A DNA stretch of 46,511 bases from PALSA-612 sp035652235. Its GTDB lineage: Bacteria; Actinomycetota; Thermoleophilia; Gaiellales; Gaiellaceae. Shown one piece after another: positions 31,347 to 41,823 of this stretch (within the stretch, counting starts at the first letter, position 1; the number at the start of each line of letters is the position of its first letter). The DNA lies in contig DASREE010000055.1 of the NCBI GenBank assembly GCA_035652235.1, forward strand, positions 1 to 46,511, in the 5' to 3' direction. The notes under the pieces were generated by a model. It made no database searches, had not been told where the DNA came from, and was given only the letters and a program-made list of their open reading frames with translations. A program made the position numbers and the translations under genes.

Positions 31347-33697
31347 TCGACCATCCCGCCTTCACGGTCGAGCCGTGGGCGCTGCGCGAGACCGAACTGC
31401 AGCTCGACGTGCTCGCCCAGGCCGGATCGGTGTTCGCACTCGCCAACGGACACATCGGGCTACGCGGGAACCTCGACGAGGGCGAGCCCAACGGTCTGCC
31501 CGGCAGCTACCTGAACGGCTTCTACGAGGGGCGGCCGCTGCCGTACGCGGAGGCAGGCTACGGGTATCCCGAGGCGGGTCAGACCATCGTGAACGTGACC
31601 AACGGCAAGATCATCCGGCTGCTAGTCGACGACGAGCCGTTCGACGTCCGGTTCGGGGAGTGCCGCAGCCACGAACGGATTCTCGACTTCCGTGCCGGCG
31701 TGCTGCGCCGGGAGGTCGACTGGCGGTCGCCGGCCGGCCGGGCGGTGAAGGTCTCGACGGTGCGGCTGGTGTCTTTCGTGCAGCGGGCGGTGGCCGCGAT
31801 GCTCTACGAGGTGGAGCCGCTCGACAGCTCGACGCGGCTCGTCGTGCAGTCGGAGCTCGTCGCGAACGAGCCGATGCCGGACGCGCCCGACGATCCGCGC
31901 ACCGGCACGAGCGCCGTGTCGCCGCTTCGCTCGGAGCAGGCCTCCGGCCGCGACACGAAGGTCGTGCTCGTGCACTCCACCCAGGTGAGCGGCCTGCGGC
32001 TCGCCGCCGGCATGGATCACATCGTCGAGGGGCCGGACGGCACCGAGACCAACCCGGCCGAGTACGGCGACGACCTGGGGCGCGTGACGATCACCGCCGA
32101 CGTCGCGCCCGGCGAGCGGCTGCGCGTGGTGAAGTTCCTGGCCTACGGCTGGTCGAGCCAGCGCTCGACCGCGGCGCTTCGCGACCAGGTCGCGGCCGCA
32201 CTCGCCGAGGCCCGCCACACCGGCTGGGAAGGGCTGCTCGCCGGCCAGCGCAGCTACCTGGACGACTTCTGGGACCGCGCCGACGTCGAGCTCGACGGCG
32301 ACGCCGAGCTGCAGCAGGCGGTGCGTTTCGCGCTCTTCCACGCGCTGCAAGCGGGCGCTCGGGGCGAACGGCGCGCGATCGCCGCCAAGGGCCTGACGGG
32401 TCCGGGCTACAACGGCCATGCCTTCTGGGACACCGAGACGTTCGTCCTGCCGCTGCTCACCTACACGATCCCCGACGCCGCGCGCGACGCGCTCCGCTGG
32501 CGGCACGCGACGCTCGACCTGGCGCGCGAGCGTGCGAAGCAGCTCGGCCTCGCCGGGGCGGCGTTTCCGTGGCGGACGATCGCCGGCCAGGAATGCTCGA
32601 GCTACTGGCCGGCCGGGACCGCCGCCTTCCACGTCAACGCGGACATCGCCGACGCGGTCGGCCGCTACCAGGCCGCGGCCGGCGACGAGACCTTCGAGCA
32701 GGAGGCGGGGCTCGAGCTTCTGGTTGAGACGGCGCGGCTGTGGCGGTCGCTCGGCCATCACGACGCCGAGGGACGGTTTCGGATCGACGGCGTCACCGGC
32801 CCGGACGAGTACAGCGCCGTCGCGGACAACAACGTCTACACCAATCTGATGGCGCAGCGGAACCTGCTGCTCGCCGCCGACGCGGTCGAACGGAGCGCGG
32901 AGCGCGCCGCCGAGATCGGCGTCGACTTGGAGGAGGCGGCCGGCTGGCGGGACGCCGCGGCAGCGGTCTTCGTCCCCTATGACGAGACGCTCCAGGTTCA
33001 TCCCCAGGCCGAGGCCTTCACCGAGCATCAGCCCTGGGACTTCGCGCACACCGGTGCCGACCAGTACCCGCTGCTGCTGCACTTCCCCTACTTCGACCTG
33101 TATCGCAAGCAGGTCGTCAAGCAGGCCGACCTGGTGCTGGCGCTGCACCTGCGCGGCGACGCCTTCAGCGACGAGGACAAGGCCCGCGACTTCGCGTACT
33201 ACGAGTCGCTCACTGTCCGCGATTCCTCGCTCTCAGCCTGCACTCAGGCGGTGATGGCAGCGGAGGTGGGGCACCTCGAGCTGGCCTACGACTACTTTGG
33301 CGAAGCTGCTCTGATCGACCTCGACAACCTGGAACACAACACGCGCGACGGGCTTCACATCGCCTCGCTGGCCGGCGCGTGGATCGTTGCAGTCGCCGGC
33401 TTCGGCGGCATGCGCGACCACAACGGCGCGCTCGCCTTCGCCCCGCGGCTACCGGAGCGACTGAACCGCCTCACCTTCGGCCTTTGCGTCGGTGGGCGGC
33501 GGCCGAAGGTCGAGGTGAACCAGCACGAGGCCCGATACGCGTTGCGCGAGGGGGAGCCACTCGAGATCGCACACTACGGCGAGACGTTCAAAGTCACGGG
33601 AACGGAGCCCGTCACGCGTACGATTCAGGCAACCCAGGCGCGTGACCTTCGCACACAGCCGCGAGGCCGGGCGCCGGCGCGACGGCGACCCGCGTGA
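31343..33697 (+). CDS. GH65 disaccharide phosphorylase (trehalose/maltose/kojibiose type)
   Basis: A 784-residue enzyme. FALANGHIGLRGNLDEGEP (about 31-49) and GSYLNGFYE are the N-terminal signature; the (alpha/alpha)6 barrel carries the general acid Glu489 in VTGPDEYSAVADNNVYTN. KQADLVLAL and the C-terminal beta sandwich follow. GH65 phosphorylases split alpha-glucosides with inversion to beta-glucose 1-phosphate, which the upstream beta-PGM uses. The exact disaccharide cannot be told; trehalose or maltose are commonest. GTG 31343 overlaps the pgmB stop. Confidence 0.9.
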   Translation: MIDHPAFTVEPWALRETELQLDVLAQAGSVFALANGHIGLRGNLDEGEPNGLPGSYLNGFYEGRPLPYAEAGYGYPEAGQTIVNVTNGKIIRLLVDDEPFDVRFGECRSHERILDFRAGVLRREVDWRSPAGRAVKVSTVRLVSFVQRAVAAMLYEVEPLDSSTRLVVQSELVANEPMPDAPDDPRTGTSAVSPLRSEQASGRDTKVVLVHSTQVSGLRLAAGMDHIVEGPDGTETNPAEYGDDLGRVTITADVAPGERLRVVKFLAYGWSSQRSTAALRDQVAAALAEARHTGWEGLLAGQRSYLDDFWDRADVELDGDAELQQAVRFALFHALQAGARGERRAIAAKGLTGPGYNGHAFWDTETFVLPLLTYTIPDAARDALRWRHATLDLARERAKQLGLAGAAFPWRTIAGQECSSYWPAGTAAFHVNADIADAVGRYQAAAGDETFEQEAGLELLVETARLWRSLGHHDAEGRFRIDGVTGPDEYSAVADNNVYTNLMAQRNLLLAADAVERSAERAAEIGVDLEEAAGWRDAAAAVFVPYDETLQVHPQAEAFTEHQPWDFAHTGADQYPLLLHFPYFDLYRKQVVKQADLVLALHLRGDAFSDEDKARDFAYYESLTVRDSSLSACTQAVMAAEVGHLELAYDYFGEAALIDLDNLEHNTRDGLHIASLAGAWIVAVAGFGGMRDHNGALAFAPRLPERLNRLTFGLCVGGRRPKVEVNQHEARYALREGEPLEIAHYGETFKVTGTEPVTRTIQATQARDLRTQPRGRAPARRRPA

Positions 33698-33702
33698 CGG
33701 GT

Positions 33703-33749
33703 GCCGGACCGCTCCGGCCGTAAGACCTCCGGTTGCCTCGACGCTGGAA
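33703..33749 (+). promoter_or_regulatory. Hairpin and element Q, copy H, ahead of the oxidase operon
   Basis: A perfect 6-bp hairpin, GCCGGA (33703-33708)/TCCGGC (33713-33718), begins 6 bp after the GH65 stop. It abuts CGTAAGA (33719-33725), 13 nt and CGACGCTGGAA (33739-33749). The similarity to copy I continues downstream (GCGTGAGCGATCA, then ACTGAC). The rest of the gap to 33877 holds no clear gene. The hairpin lacks a T-tract. Confidence 0.5.
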
Positions 33750-33877
33750 CCGCGTGAGCGATCAGACTGACCGGCTGAACGAGGCCTTCGACGATGGCGG
33801 ATCGGCATCCGAATCCAGACAATCATGATCGACATGCGAGCCGCTCTGCATGCAGGTGATCGGTCGTTTCGAGAAGC

Positions 33878-34432
33878 GTGGGAGGCCACGGCGGGTTGAG
33901 CCTCCATTACGGTGACCCGCAGATTGCACTCGGCGTCGTCTTCGCCGTGCTCGTGCTTTTGCTCGCGACGGCGTTCGTCGTGATCGCGGTCCAGGCGGGC
34001 TCGGAGGTCGGAGTCGAGCGTGTCCACGATGTCGGCTACTGGCTGCGTAAGCGATGGCTGGTGCTTCTGATCGTGGTCGGCGTGCTCGTGGTCGGGATCT
34101 CGCTGTTCGATCTGCCCTACGCGAGCGGCGGCGCGGCCGGTAGGACGGTTGTGAAGGTGACCGGCGGGCAGTTCTTCTGGTCGCTGCAACCCGGCTCGGT
34201 GCCGGCTGGGACGCGCGTCCGCTTCGACGTCACAGCGGTCGATGTCAACCACGGCTTCGGCCTCTACGATCCGCACGGCCATTTGATCGGGTCAGTGCAG
34301 GCAATGCCCGGCTATCACAACAAGCTCGACCTCACTTTGTCCGAGGCGGGCGTCTACCGGATTCGCTGCTTCGAGTACTGCGGGTTGAACCATTCGACGA
34401 TGCAGAGTTCGTTCAGGGTCACCCCACGCTGA
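33878..34432 (+). CDS. Heme-copper oxidase subunit II (CuA)
   Basis: A 184-residue protein with two membrane helices (about 16-39 and 60-78) and a cupredoxin domain. All CuA ligands are present: His125 (VNHGFGLY), Cys164, Cys168, His172 and Met175 in CFEYCGLNHSTM. It receives electrons from cytochrome c and passes them to subunit I. The start is GTG 33878, or TTG 33896, which has GGGAGG at a good distance. The stop overlaps the ATG of subunit I (TGATG). Confidence 0.9.
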   Translation: MGGHGGLSLHYGDPQIALGVVFAVLVLLLATAFVVIAVQAGSEVGVERVHDVGYWLRKRWLVLLIVVGVLVVGISLFDLPYASGGAAGRTVVKVTGGQFFWSLQPGSVPAGTRVRFDVTAVDVNHGFGLYDPHGHLIGSVQAMPGYHNKLDLTLSEAGVYRIRCFEYCGLNHSTMQSSFRVTPR

Positions 34433-36495
34433 TGGCGAGCGTCACGGCACCGGTTCCGTCGGCGCTGCATCCGCGCGCTGCCGGCTTCACGAAGCCCGCC
34501 CGCCCGATCGAGCGCCGCCTCGGTCTGCTTTTCGCGACGACTGGGGTCGCGCTGATCCTGCTGATGGGCGTGCTCGGCCTGATCATGCGGCTGACCCAGG
34601 CGACCGTAGTCGACCTGTCGCCAGCCTGGTTCTACCGACTGGTGACCCTGCACGGGATGGGGATGATCACCGGCGCGCTGATCGCGGCGATGGGCGCGCT
34701 CTGGTATGTGCTTCACGAGAGTGTGCCGCTGCGTGCCGGGCACATGCTCGCGAGCTACGCATTGACCGTCGCCGGCGCGGCGGGTGTGCTCGTGGCGACG
34801 CTGATTGGGGGCTTCGGTGCGGCTTGGACGTTCCTGCCGCCGCTCGCGTTCTTCCCGGCCGGCCAGTGGCCGGTCTGGTCGGAGAGCGTGTTCTTCGTGG
34901 GCATGATGCTCGTTGGCAGCGGCTTCTTCGTCTACTGCATCGATGTGCTCAGGCAGACCACGAGCACCTACGGCGGGCTGACAGGCGCGCTCGGTTGGCG
35001 CTTCCTGCGCGGGCGCGAGCCGGACGCGCCGCCGGCTTCGGTGATTGCGGCGACCGTTGTCGCGTTCGACGGGTTGCTTGCGATGTCGGTGGGGATGACG
35101 ATCGGGCTCGGCCTGCTCGGCCGCACCTACGACACCGGCGTCGGCTTCGACCTGCTGGTCTCGAAGAACCTCGTGTACTTCTTCGGGCACACGATCGCCA
35201 ACCTGCTGATCTACCTCGCCGCCGGCGCCGTCTATGTGCTGCTGCCCCGCTACGCAGGCCGCCCGTACGAGGTGACGAAGGTTTTCGTGGCGGGCTGGGG
35301 CGTCGCGCTCGTCCTGATCGTCACCGTCTACTCGCACCACTTGTATATGGACTTCGTCCAGCCGCAGTGGGCGCAGGTTGTCTCGGAGATCAGCTCATAC
35401 GCGTCGGCGCTCCCGGTCGCCGTGATCACGATCTACTCGCTGACGATGCTGGTCTGGGGATCGCGCTACCGCTGGACACTCGCCTCGAGCTTGCTCTATG
35501 TCGGTCTCGCCGGCTGGGCGATCGGCGGAACCGGCGCCGTGATCGACTCGATCATCCCGTTCAACTTCCGCCTCCACAACACCGTCTGGGTCGTCGCGCA
35601 CTTCCACACCTACCTGATGCTGACCGTCGTCGTCTGGCTGCTCGCGTTCATCGCGCATCTGCTCGAGCGGGACGCTGGCGTGACGTCGTCGAGGGGCGCG
35701 CGCACATGGACGATTGCGCTGCTGCTGATCGGCGGCTTCGGCCTGACCGGCACCTGGTTCGTCGAGGGGATCCTGGGCATCCCGCGCCGCTACGCGATCC
35801 AGCCGCCCGGCACCGCCGGGTACAGCCTCGCCGGCAGCATCTTCGGACTCATGTTTGCGCTCGGCGTGCTCGTCTGCGTCGCCCAGCTCGCCTCGCTCGC
35901 GCGGACAGCCTGGGGGCGCCGCCACTACGCGTTCGTCGACCATATGGACAGCTGGACAGGATCGCACTACGAGGCGCGCGTCTCACGCGCAGGCGGCAAA
36001 GGGCCAGCGGTCGAAGCCGCCGCGCCGTGGGCCCCCGCGGACGTGCCGCTCGCGGGTCGCGTCCAGCTCTGCTTCGCCGCCGCCGTCTGCGTCGTCGCGC
36101 TCGCGTCATTCTTCCCGCAGATCGTTACGGCCTCCGAAGCAAGCGTTCGATATCACCACCTCGACCACGCCGGGCACTTCTTCCTCGGATTGATGGTCGG
36201 TCTGTTGATCGGGTCGCTACCCGCCGTCTCGCGTCGGCTCGGGGATCGTTCGTCGCTCGGACTCGCGACCGTCATCGCCGCGCCTGCGGCGATGATGCTC
36301 GTGATGGTGCCGCGTTTCTACGAACCGCTCGAGCGCCACCCGTTCGAGCATGCCCTTTACCACCTCGCGATGGCCGCCTTCGGCCTCGCCACAGGCCTCG
36401 GGGCAAGCCGGCTCGGTCGCGTCGGCGGTCGGCTCGCGAGCTTCCTCTCGATTGGGATGGTGCTGTTGTTCGCGGCTGCCATGAAGGGGGGCTGA
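34432..36495 (+). CDS. Heme-copper oxidase subunit I lacking the canonical active-site tyrosine
   Basis: A 687-residue protein with about 14 or more membrane helices. Low-spin heme ligands are His74 (LHGMGM) and His392. CuB ligands are His253 and His302-His303 (YSHHLYMDF), and the high-spin heme ligand is His390 (VVAHFHTYL). In A- and B-type oxidases the CuB His lies in GHPxVY, with the cross-linked Tyr four residues on. Here the block is GHTIAN and the position is Asn257. Either a Tyr from another helix substitutes, as in cbb3 enzymes (Tyr323 of SSYASALP is a candidate), or the enzyme has another activity such as NO reduction. Encoded with a CuA subunit and a cytochrome c. Confidence 0.88.
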   Translation: MASVTAPVPSALHPRAAGFTKPARPIERRLGLLFATTGVALILLMGVLGLIMRLTQATVVDLSPAWFYRLVTLHGMGMITGALIAAMGALWYVLHESVPLRAGHMLASYALTVAGAAGVLVATLIGGFGAAWTFLPPLAFFPAGQWPVWSESVFFVGMMLVGSGFFVYCIDVLRQTTSTYGGLTGALGWRFLRGREPDAPPASVIAATVVAFDGLLAMSVGMTIGLGLLGRTYDTGVGFDLLVSKNLVYFFGHTIANLLIYLAAGAVYVLLPRYAGRPYEVTKVFVAGWGVALVLIVTVYSHHLYMDFVQPQWAQVVSEISSYASALPVAVITIYSLTMLVWGSRYRWTLASSLLYVGLAGWAIGGTGAVIDSIIPFNFRLHNTVWVVAHFHTYLMLTVVVWLLAFIAHLLERDAGVTSSRGARTWTIALLLIGGFGLTGTWFVEGILGIPRRYAIQPPGTAGYSLAGSIFGLMFALGVLVCVAQLASLARTAWGRRHYAFVDHMDSWTGSHYEARVSRAGGKGPAVEAAAPWAPADVPLAGRVQLCFAAAVCVVALASFFPQIVTASEASVRYHHLDHAGHFFLGLMVGLLIGSLPAVSRRLGDRSSLGLATVIAAPAAMMLVMVPRFYEPLERHPFEHALYHLAMAAFGLATGLGASRLGRVGGRLASFLSIGMVLLFAAAMKGG

Positions 36496-36499
36496 CCGC

Positions 36500-37066
36500 A
36501 TGAGCGACCAACCCGCTGCGGCCGGGCATGAACACAGCGACGGACTCTGGCGCTGGCTGCTCGGCGGCCTCGCCGGCGGCGGCGTCATCCTCGGCCTCCT
36601 GATCGCCGCCTACGCGATCGGCTACCACCGCGGTCACCACCACGCAAACGGCACGACGCGCCCGACAGCCGCCGCCACGACGACCACCGCGGCGACCTCG
36701 ACGGCCCCTGCTACGACAACGCCCAAGGCGGCCGGCCTGGGACCGGTTCAGGTCACCCCGGCCCTCGTCGCCCGCGGCAAGGCGCTCTACGCGAGCGACG
36801 GCTGCTCCTCCTGCCACTCCCTCACCGGCGCGGCCGGAGCCGGACCTAGCTTCAAGGGCCTGGCCGGCGGCGCGAGCAGCCTCACGACCGGCCAGTCGGT
36901 AACGGCGGACGACGCTTACCTCGAGCGCTCGATTGCCGATCCCGACGCGCAGATCGTCAAGGGATACCACCCAGGCATCATGGCTCCCGCCATCGCGAGC
37001 TTCGGCCTCAAGGCAAAGCCCGACGACATCCGCGCCCTGGTCGCCTTCATCAAATCGCAGAAATAG
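36500..37066 (+). CDS. Membrane-anchored c-type cytochrome
   Basis: A 188-residue protein with an N-terminal membrane helix (about 19-41), a His/Thr/Ala-rich linker (about 42-80) and one class I cytochrome c domain. The heme site is CSSCH (Cys102, Cys105, His106) and the distal Met161 lies in HPGIMAPAIASFG. It is the probable electron donor to the CuA site of the oxidase just upstream. Begins 4 bp after subunit I. Confidence 0.9.
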   Translation: MSDQPAAAGHEHSDGLWRWLLGGLAGGGVILGLLIAAYAIGYHRGHHHANGTTRPTAAATTTTAATSTAPATTTPKAAGLGPVQVTPALVARGKALYASDGCSSCHSLTGAAGAGPSFKGLAGGASSLTTGQSVTADDAYLERSIADPDAQIVKGYHPGIMAPAIASFGLKAKPDDIRALVAFIKSQK

Positions 37067-37112
37067 CGGCAACGCTCAGTGACCCGCTGGTCCGCAGCTA
37101 GCGCAGCCTGGT

Positions 37113-37143
37113 CGTAAGAGATCGGGTTCACTCGACGCTGGAG
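37113..37143 (+). promoter_or_regulatory. Recurrent intergenic element Q, copy I
   Basis: CGTAAGA (37113-37119), 13 nt, CGACGCTGGAG (37133-37143), the exact consensus. With copy H it also shares GCGTGAGCGATCA and ACTGAC downstream. CAGCC (37104-37108) and GGCTG (37166-37170) could close it into a larger hairpin. Confidence 0.55.
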
Positions 37144-37188
37144 CAGCGTGAGCGATCAAACTGACGGCTGAGGGAGGAGCATTCATCG

Positions 37189-37236
37189 ATGGCGCATACA
37201 CACGACAGCGATTCTGCAGGGAGACGGCGGCCGTGA
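37189..37236 (+). CDS. Possible 15-residue leader peptide upstream of the cupin gene
   Basis: ATG 37189 follows GGGAGGAG (37172-37179) and encodes MAHTHDSDSAGRRRP before TGA 37234-37236, which overlaps the GTG start of the cupin gene (GTGA). The good ribosome-binding site and the overlap suggest translational coupling. It is too short for codon evidence. Confidence 0.35.
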   Translation: MAHTHDSDSAGRRRP

Positions 37237-37697
37237 GGCGCTGGGACCTTCGGTCGCTGGCGCCGTCATCGAAAAAGCAGCGAGCACGCGCGCCGGGAGC
37301 CGATGCGCCGCGCGTCGCGAGGTCGGGCCTGCAGATGCCGCGCGTGCTCTTTACCTCGCCCGAGTGCCGGGCGGTCGTGATCGACCTGCGAGCCGGAGAG
37401 GAACTCGGCGACCACCACGTGCGCGAGCGAGCTGTGGTCGAGGTGGTCTCAGGACGCGTCTCGATCCAGGCTTCGAGTGAGACGGTCGACTGCGAAGGTG
37501 GGACGCTTCTGACCTTCGATCCGGGAGAGCACCACACCGTCCGGGCACTCGACGACGCACGGCTGCTGCTGCTCTTGGCCCCCTGGCCCGCCCCGAAACA
37601 CAACACCGAGGCGGAGAAAGGCCACGATCAGCGTCTGCCGGTCAACGCCGTGACAGCACCGATCCCGCCGATCGGCCCGAGCTCCGAAAGCGCATAG
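37233..37697 (+). CDS. Small cupin protein
   Basis: A 154-residue single-domain cupin. Motif 1 is DLRAGEELGDHHVRERAVVEVVSGRVSI (about 50-77), motif 2 GGTLLTFDPGEHHTVRAL (about 89-106), supplying His ligands for a metal. The N-terminal 30 residues are basic and the C-terminal 30 are disordered. Substrate unknown; such cupins bind small molecules or protect against oxidants. GTG 37233 overlaps the upstream mini-ORF. Confidence 0.7.
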   Translation: MRRWDLRSLAPSSKKQRARAPGADAPRVARSGLQMPRVLFTSPECRAVVIDLRAGEELGDHHVRERAVVEVVSGRVSIQASSETVDCEGGTLLTFDPGEHHTVRALDDARLLLLLAPWPAPKHNTEAEKGHDQRLPVNAVTAPIPPIGPSSESA

Positions 37698-37722
37698 TCG
37701 GCGAGCCCGACCACCCGGCACG

Positions 37723-38241
37723 GTGACGGCCTGGACGATCGGACACGGGACTCGTTCCGCCGATGAACTCGTGTCGGTCGTCCGTGAAGCAGGCGTCCGC
37801 ACGCTCGTCGATGTGCGACGCTTTCCCGGCTCGCGTCACAACCCGCAGTTCAACGAGCGAGCGTTGAGGGAGGTGCTCGAGGAGGGCGGGATCGCCTACA
37901 GGCACGCGGTCCAGCTCGGCGGTCGCCTCGCCGGTGAGCCCGGCGAGGACGCGTTCGATTGTCTTCGCGTCGCGGCCTTCCGCAGCTATGCCGCCCGTAT
38001 GGGTACCGAGAGGTGGCAGAACGCGCTCGCTACAGAGCTGGCGGAGCCGGCGCCGTGCTTCATGTGCTCCGAGACGCTTTGGTGGCGCTGCCACCGGCGC
38101 CTGATCGCAGAGCTCCTCCATGCACGCGGCGAGCGGGTCGTGCATCTCCTCGGGCCCAGCAAGCAGCAGGGGCACAAGCCGTTGCTCGAGGCTGAGACGC
38201 GGGAGGGACGGCTCTATCTCTGCGGCGCCCTCGTCGCCTAG
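37723..38241 (+). CDS. DUF488 family protein
   Basis: A 172-residue protein with the DUF488 signature: WTIGHGTRSADELV (4-17), LVDVRRFPGSRHNPQFN (28-44) and CFMCSETLWWRCHRRLIAE (about 111-129), with conserved Cys residues. Biochemical role unknown. GTG 37723 starts 25 bp after the cupin stop. A second, different DUF488 protein is encoded at 44495. Confidence 0.8.
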   Translation: MTAWTIGHGTRSADELVSVVREAGVRTLVDVRRFPGSRHNPQFNERALREVLEEGGIAYRHAVQLGGRLAGEPGEDAFDCLRVAAFRSYAARMGTERWQNALATELAEPAPCFMCSETLWWRCHRRLIAELLHARGERVVHLLGPSKQQGHKPLLEAETREGRLYLCGALVA

Positions 38242-38261
38242 CCTTCTAAGGACGCGCGGGC

Positions 38262-39198
38262 CTATTCGAGGTGGCCGCGCGCGGCGAGCCGGTCGAGCAG
38301 CAAGTGGAAGTAGATGAGCCCCGCGTAGGGGCGCCACCCCGCAACCGCGCGTTGGACGCCGGCGTAGTCGAGCGGCTGGGCGAGTCCGAGCCAGCGCGCG
38401 AGGTTCTTGCGCGCGCCGACGTCATCGCCTGGAAAGACGTGCAGCCGGCCGAGCCCTCGCAGCAGGGTGTACTCGGCGCTCCAGCGCCCGATCCCGGGGA
38501 TCTTCGTCAGCGTCTCGACTACGTGCTCGTCCGCGCATGTCTCGAGCGACTCGAGGTGGAGACGGCCTTGGCATGCTGCAGTGGCAATGGCGATGATCGT
38601 GGTCGCCTTCCGGAGGCTGAAGCCGAGCGCGCGAATCGCTTCCGGTCGCACGTGCACCAGTTCCGCCGGCTCTGGGAAGGCGTGGCGATTGCCCGCGGCC
38701 GACGAGCCGGCGCCGTAGGCGCGTGCGAGTCTATTCAAGAGCGTCAGACCGGCTTCGAGCGAGAGCTGCTGCAACGCAACCGCGTTCACCAGGCATTCGA
38801 AGACGCTGGCAAAGCGCGGTGGGCGCAACCCACGGAACCGTCCGGCGAGCGGTGCGAGCATCGGATCGGTGGCAGCGAGGCGGTAGAACGGGTCGATGTC
38901 GAGCTCGAGCGACAGCATCCTCGCGAGCGCAACGTGGGCCTCAGCTTGCAGGTTCCTCCGATTCCCGGCGCTGTTCAAGGTCACATGAAGTACCGGCGCA
39001 TCGGCTGCTGCTTGCTGAGTTACCGCGACCTCGACGGGCACGTCGTCGAGCAACAGGACACGGCGGTAGGTCGAACCGTCCCAGGCGTCGACCTCGTTGA
39101 GGGCTCGTCGACGCAGCGCCCAGACGGTCAAGTCGAGTCTGAACGGCGCCCGCGGATGTAGCGCGAGAGAGCGAGCGGACGATGCCCGCTGCCGTGGA

Positions 39199-39212
<14 letters not shown>
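38262..39212 (-). CDS. DNA-3-methyladenine glycosylase, AlkA-like
   Basis: A 316-residue HhH-GPD base-excision glycosylase. It has an AlkA-type N-terminal beta domain and a helix-hairpin-helix, LTKIPGIGRWSAEYTLLRGL, at about 235-254. The catalytic Asp is in FPGDDVG (Asp263/264). It lacks the four-Cys iron-sulfur loop of Nth/MutY. It removes alkylated bases. The GTG start at 39212 overlaps the ftsH stop by 14 bp on the same strand, so it may be the last gene of the response regulator-ftsH unit. It converges with DUF488. Confidence 0.85.
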
Positions 39213-41187
<1,975 letters not shown>

Positions 41188-41634
41188 CTAGGCGGCCGCA
41201 GTCCTCTCGATGACGCCGGAGAGGAGCGCGACGAGCGCGGCCGGGTCAAACGGCTTCGTGACGAAGCCTGCGACACCGAGCGCGTAGGCGCGCATCCGCT
41301 CGGCGACTCCGGTCTCGCCGCTCAGGAAGACGATCGGCACGGCACGCGTCGCCTCGTCACGACTGAGTGCCTCGGCGAGGGCGAAGCCGTCGAGCCCCGG
41401 CATCCGCAGATCGGACAGGACCAGGTCGGGCGGGTGCCGCGTCGCCTGCTCGAACCCTTGCAGGCCGTCTGCGGCCTCTGTGACCTCGAACGCTGCCGCC
41501 CGCAGGCTGAGCGAACACAGCACCCGGATCGAGGCGTCGTCGTCGACGAGCAGCACGCGCCAACGACGGAGATACCGCTCGACCTCGCTGTGCTCCAACC
41601 CGGAGCGGTCGGCGGTCGTACTGATCGTGGCCAC
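41188..41634 (-). CDS. Stand-alone receiver (CheY-like) response regulator
   Basis: A 148-residue protein, essentially one receiver domain (about 26-142). It has the acidic pocket DDD at 31-33, phospho-acceptor Asp75 in LVLSDLRMPG and conserved Lys127 in FVTKPF. No output domain, so it acts by protein contact. No histidine kinase is linked. GTG 41634 has GAGGAGG at 8 bases. Its stop touches the ftsH start, so one operon under leader copy D. Confidence 0.87.
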   Translation of the reverse strand: MATISTTADRSGLEHSEVERYLRRWRVLLVDDDASIRVLCSLSLRAAAFEVTEAADGLQGFEQATRHPPDLVLSDLRMPGLDGFALAEALSRDEATRAVPIVFLSGETGVAERMRAYALGVAGFVTKPFDPAALVALLSGVIERTAAA

Positions 41635-41793
41635 CTTCTGTCCTCCTCAGCGCGAAACTCCTCGCCGGCCGTGACTCCGGCTCGGCGACTGCCCCGACCT
41701 GCTCTGCTGAGGGTGGGCCTTTCGCGGGGCCAAACTCGTTGTGGCACCCGCCGCGACGACGCCGATCAGTAAGGCGTCGTAGATCGGAGTGTA
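41635..41793 (-). promoter_or_regulatory. Promoter and structured leader of the response regulator-ftsH operon (leader-family copy D)
   Basis: On the minus strand, TACACT (41793-41788) is the -10 box. A GGCC/GGCC stem follows, then the 26-nt element at 41715-41690 (CACCCTCAGCAG to GGGGCA), and the start codon 81 nt after the element begins. CCTCAGC (41712-41706) pairs perfectly over 7 bp with GCTGAGG (41651-41645), part of the ribosome-binding site GAGGAGG. Confidence 0.62.
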
Positions 41794-41823
41794 GCGCGTG
41801 CCGCGAGCTGCAACGTCATGCGA

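Noticed and set aside
33703..33718. Rho-independent terminator after the GH65 gene
   Set aside because: The 6-bp GC hairpin is perfect but no T-tract follows; it abuts element Q and is treated as part of that leader.
33825..33899. 24-residue ORF overlapping the start of oxidase subunit II
   Set aside because: Sequence looks mildly protein-like, but there is no ribosome-binding site and it covers the alternative TTG start region of subunit II; not enough to call.
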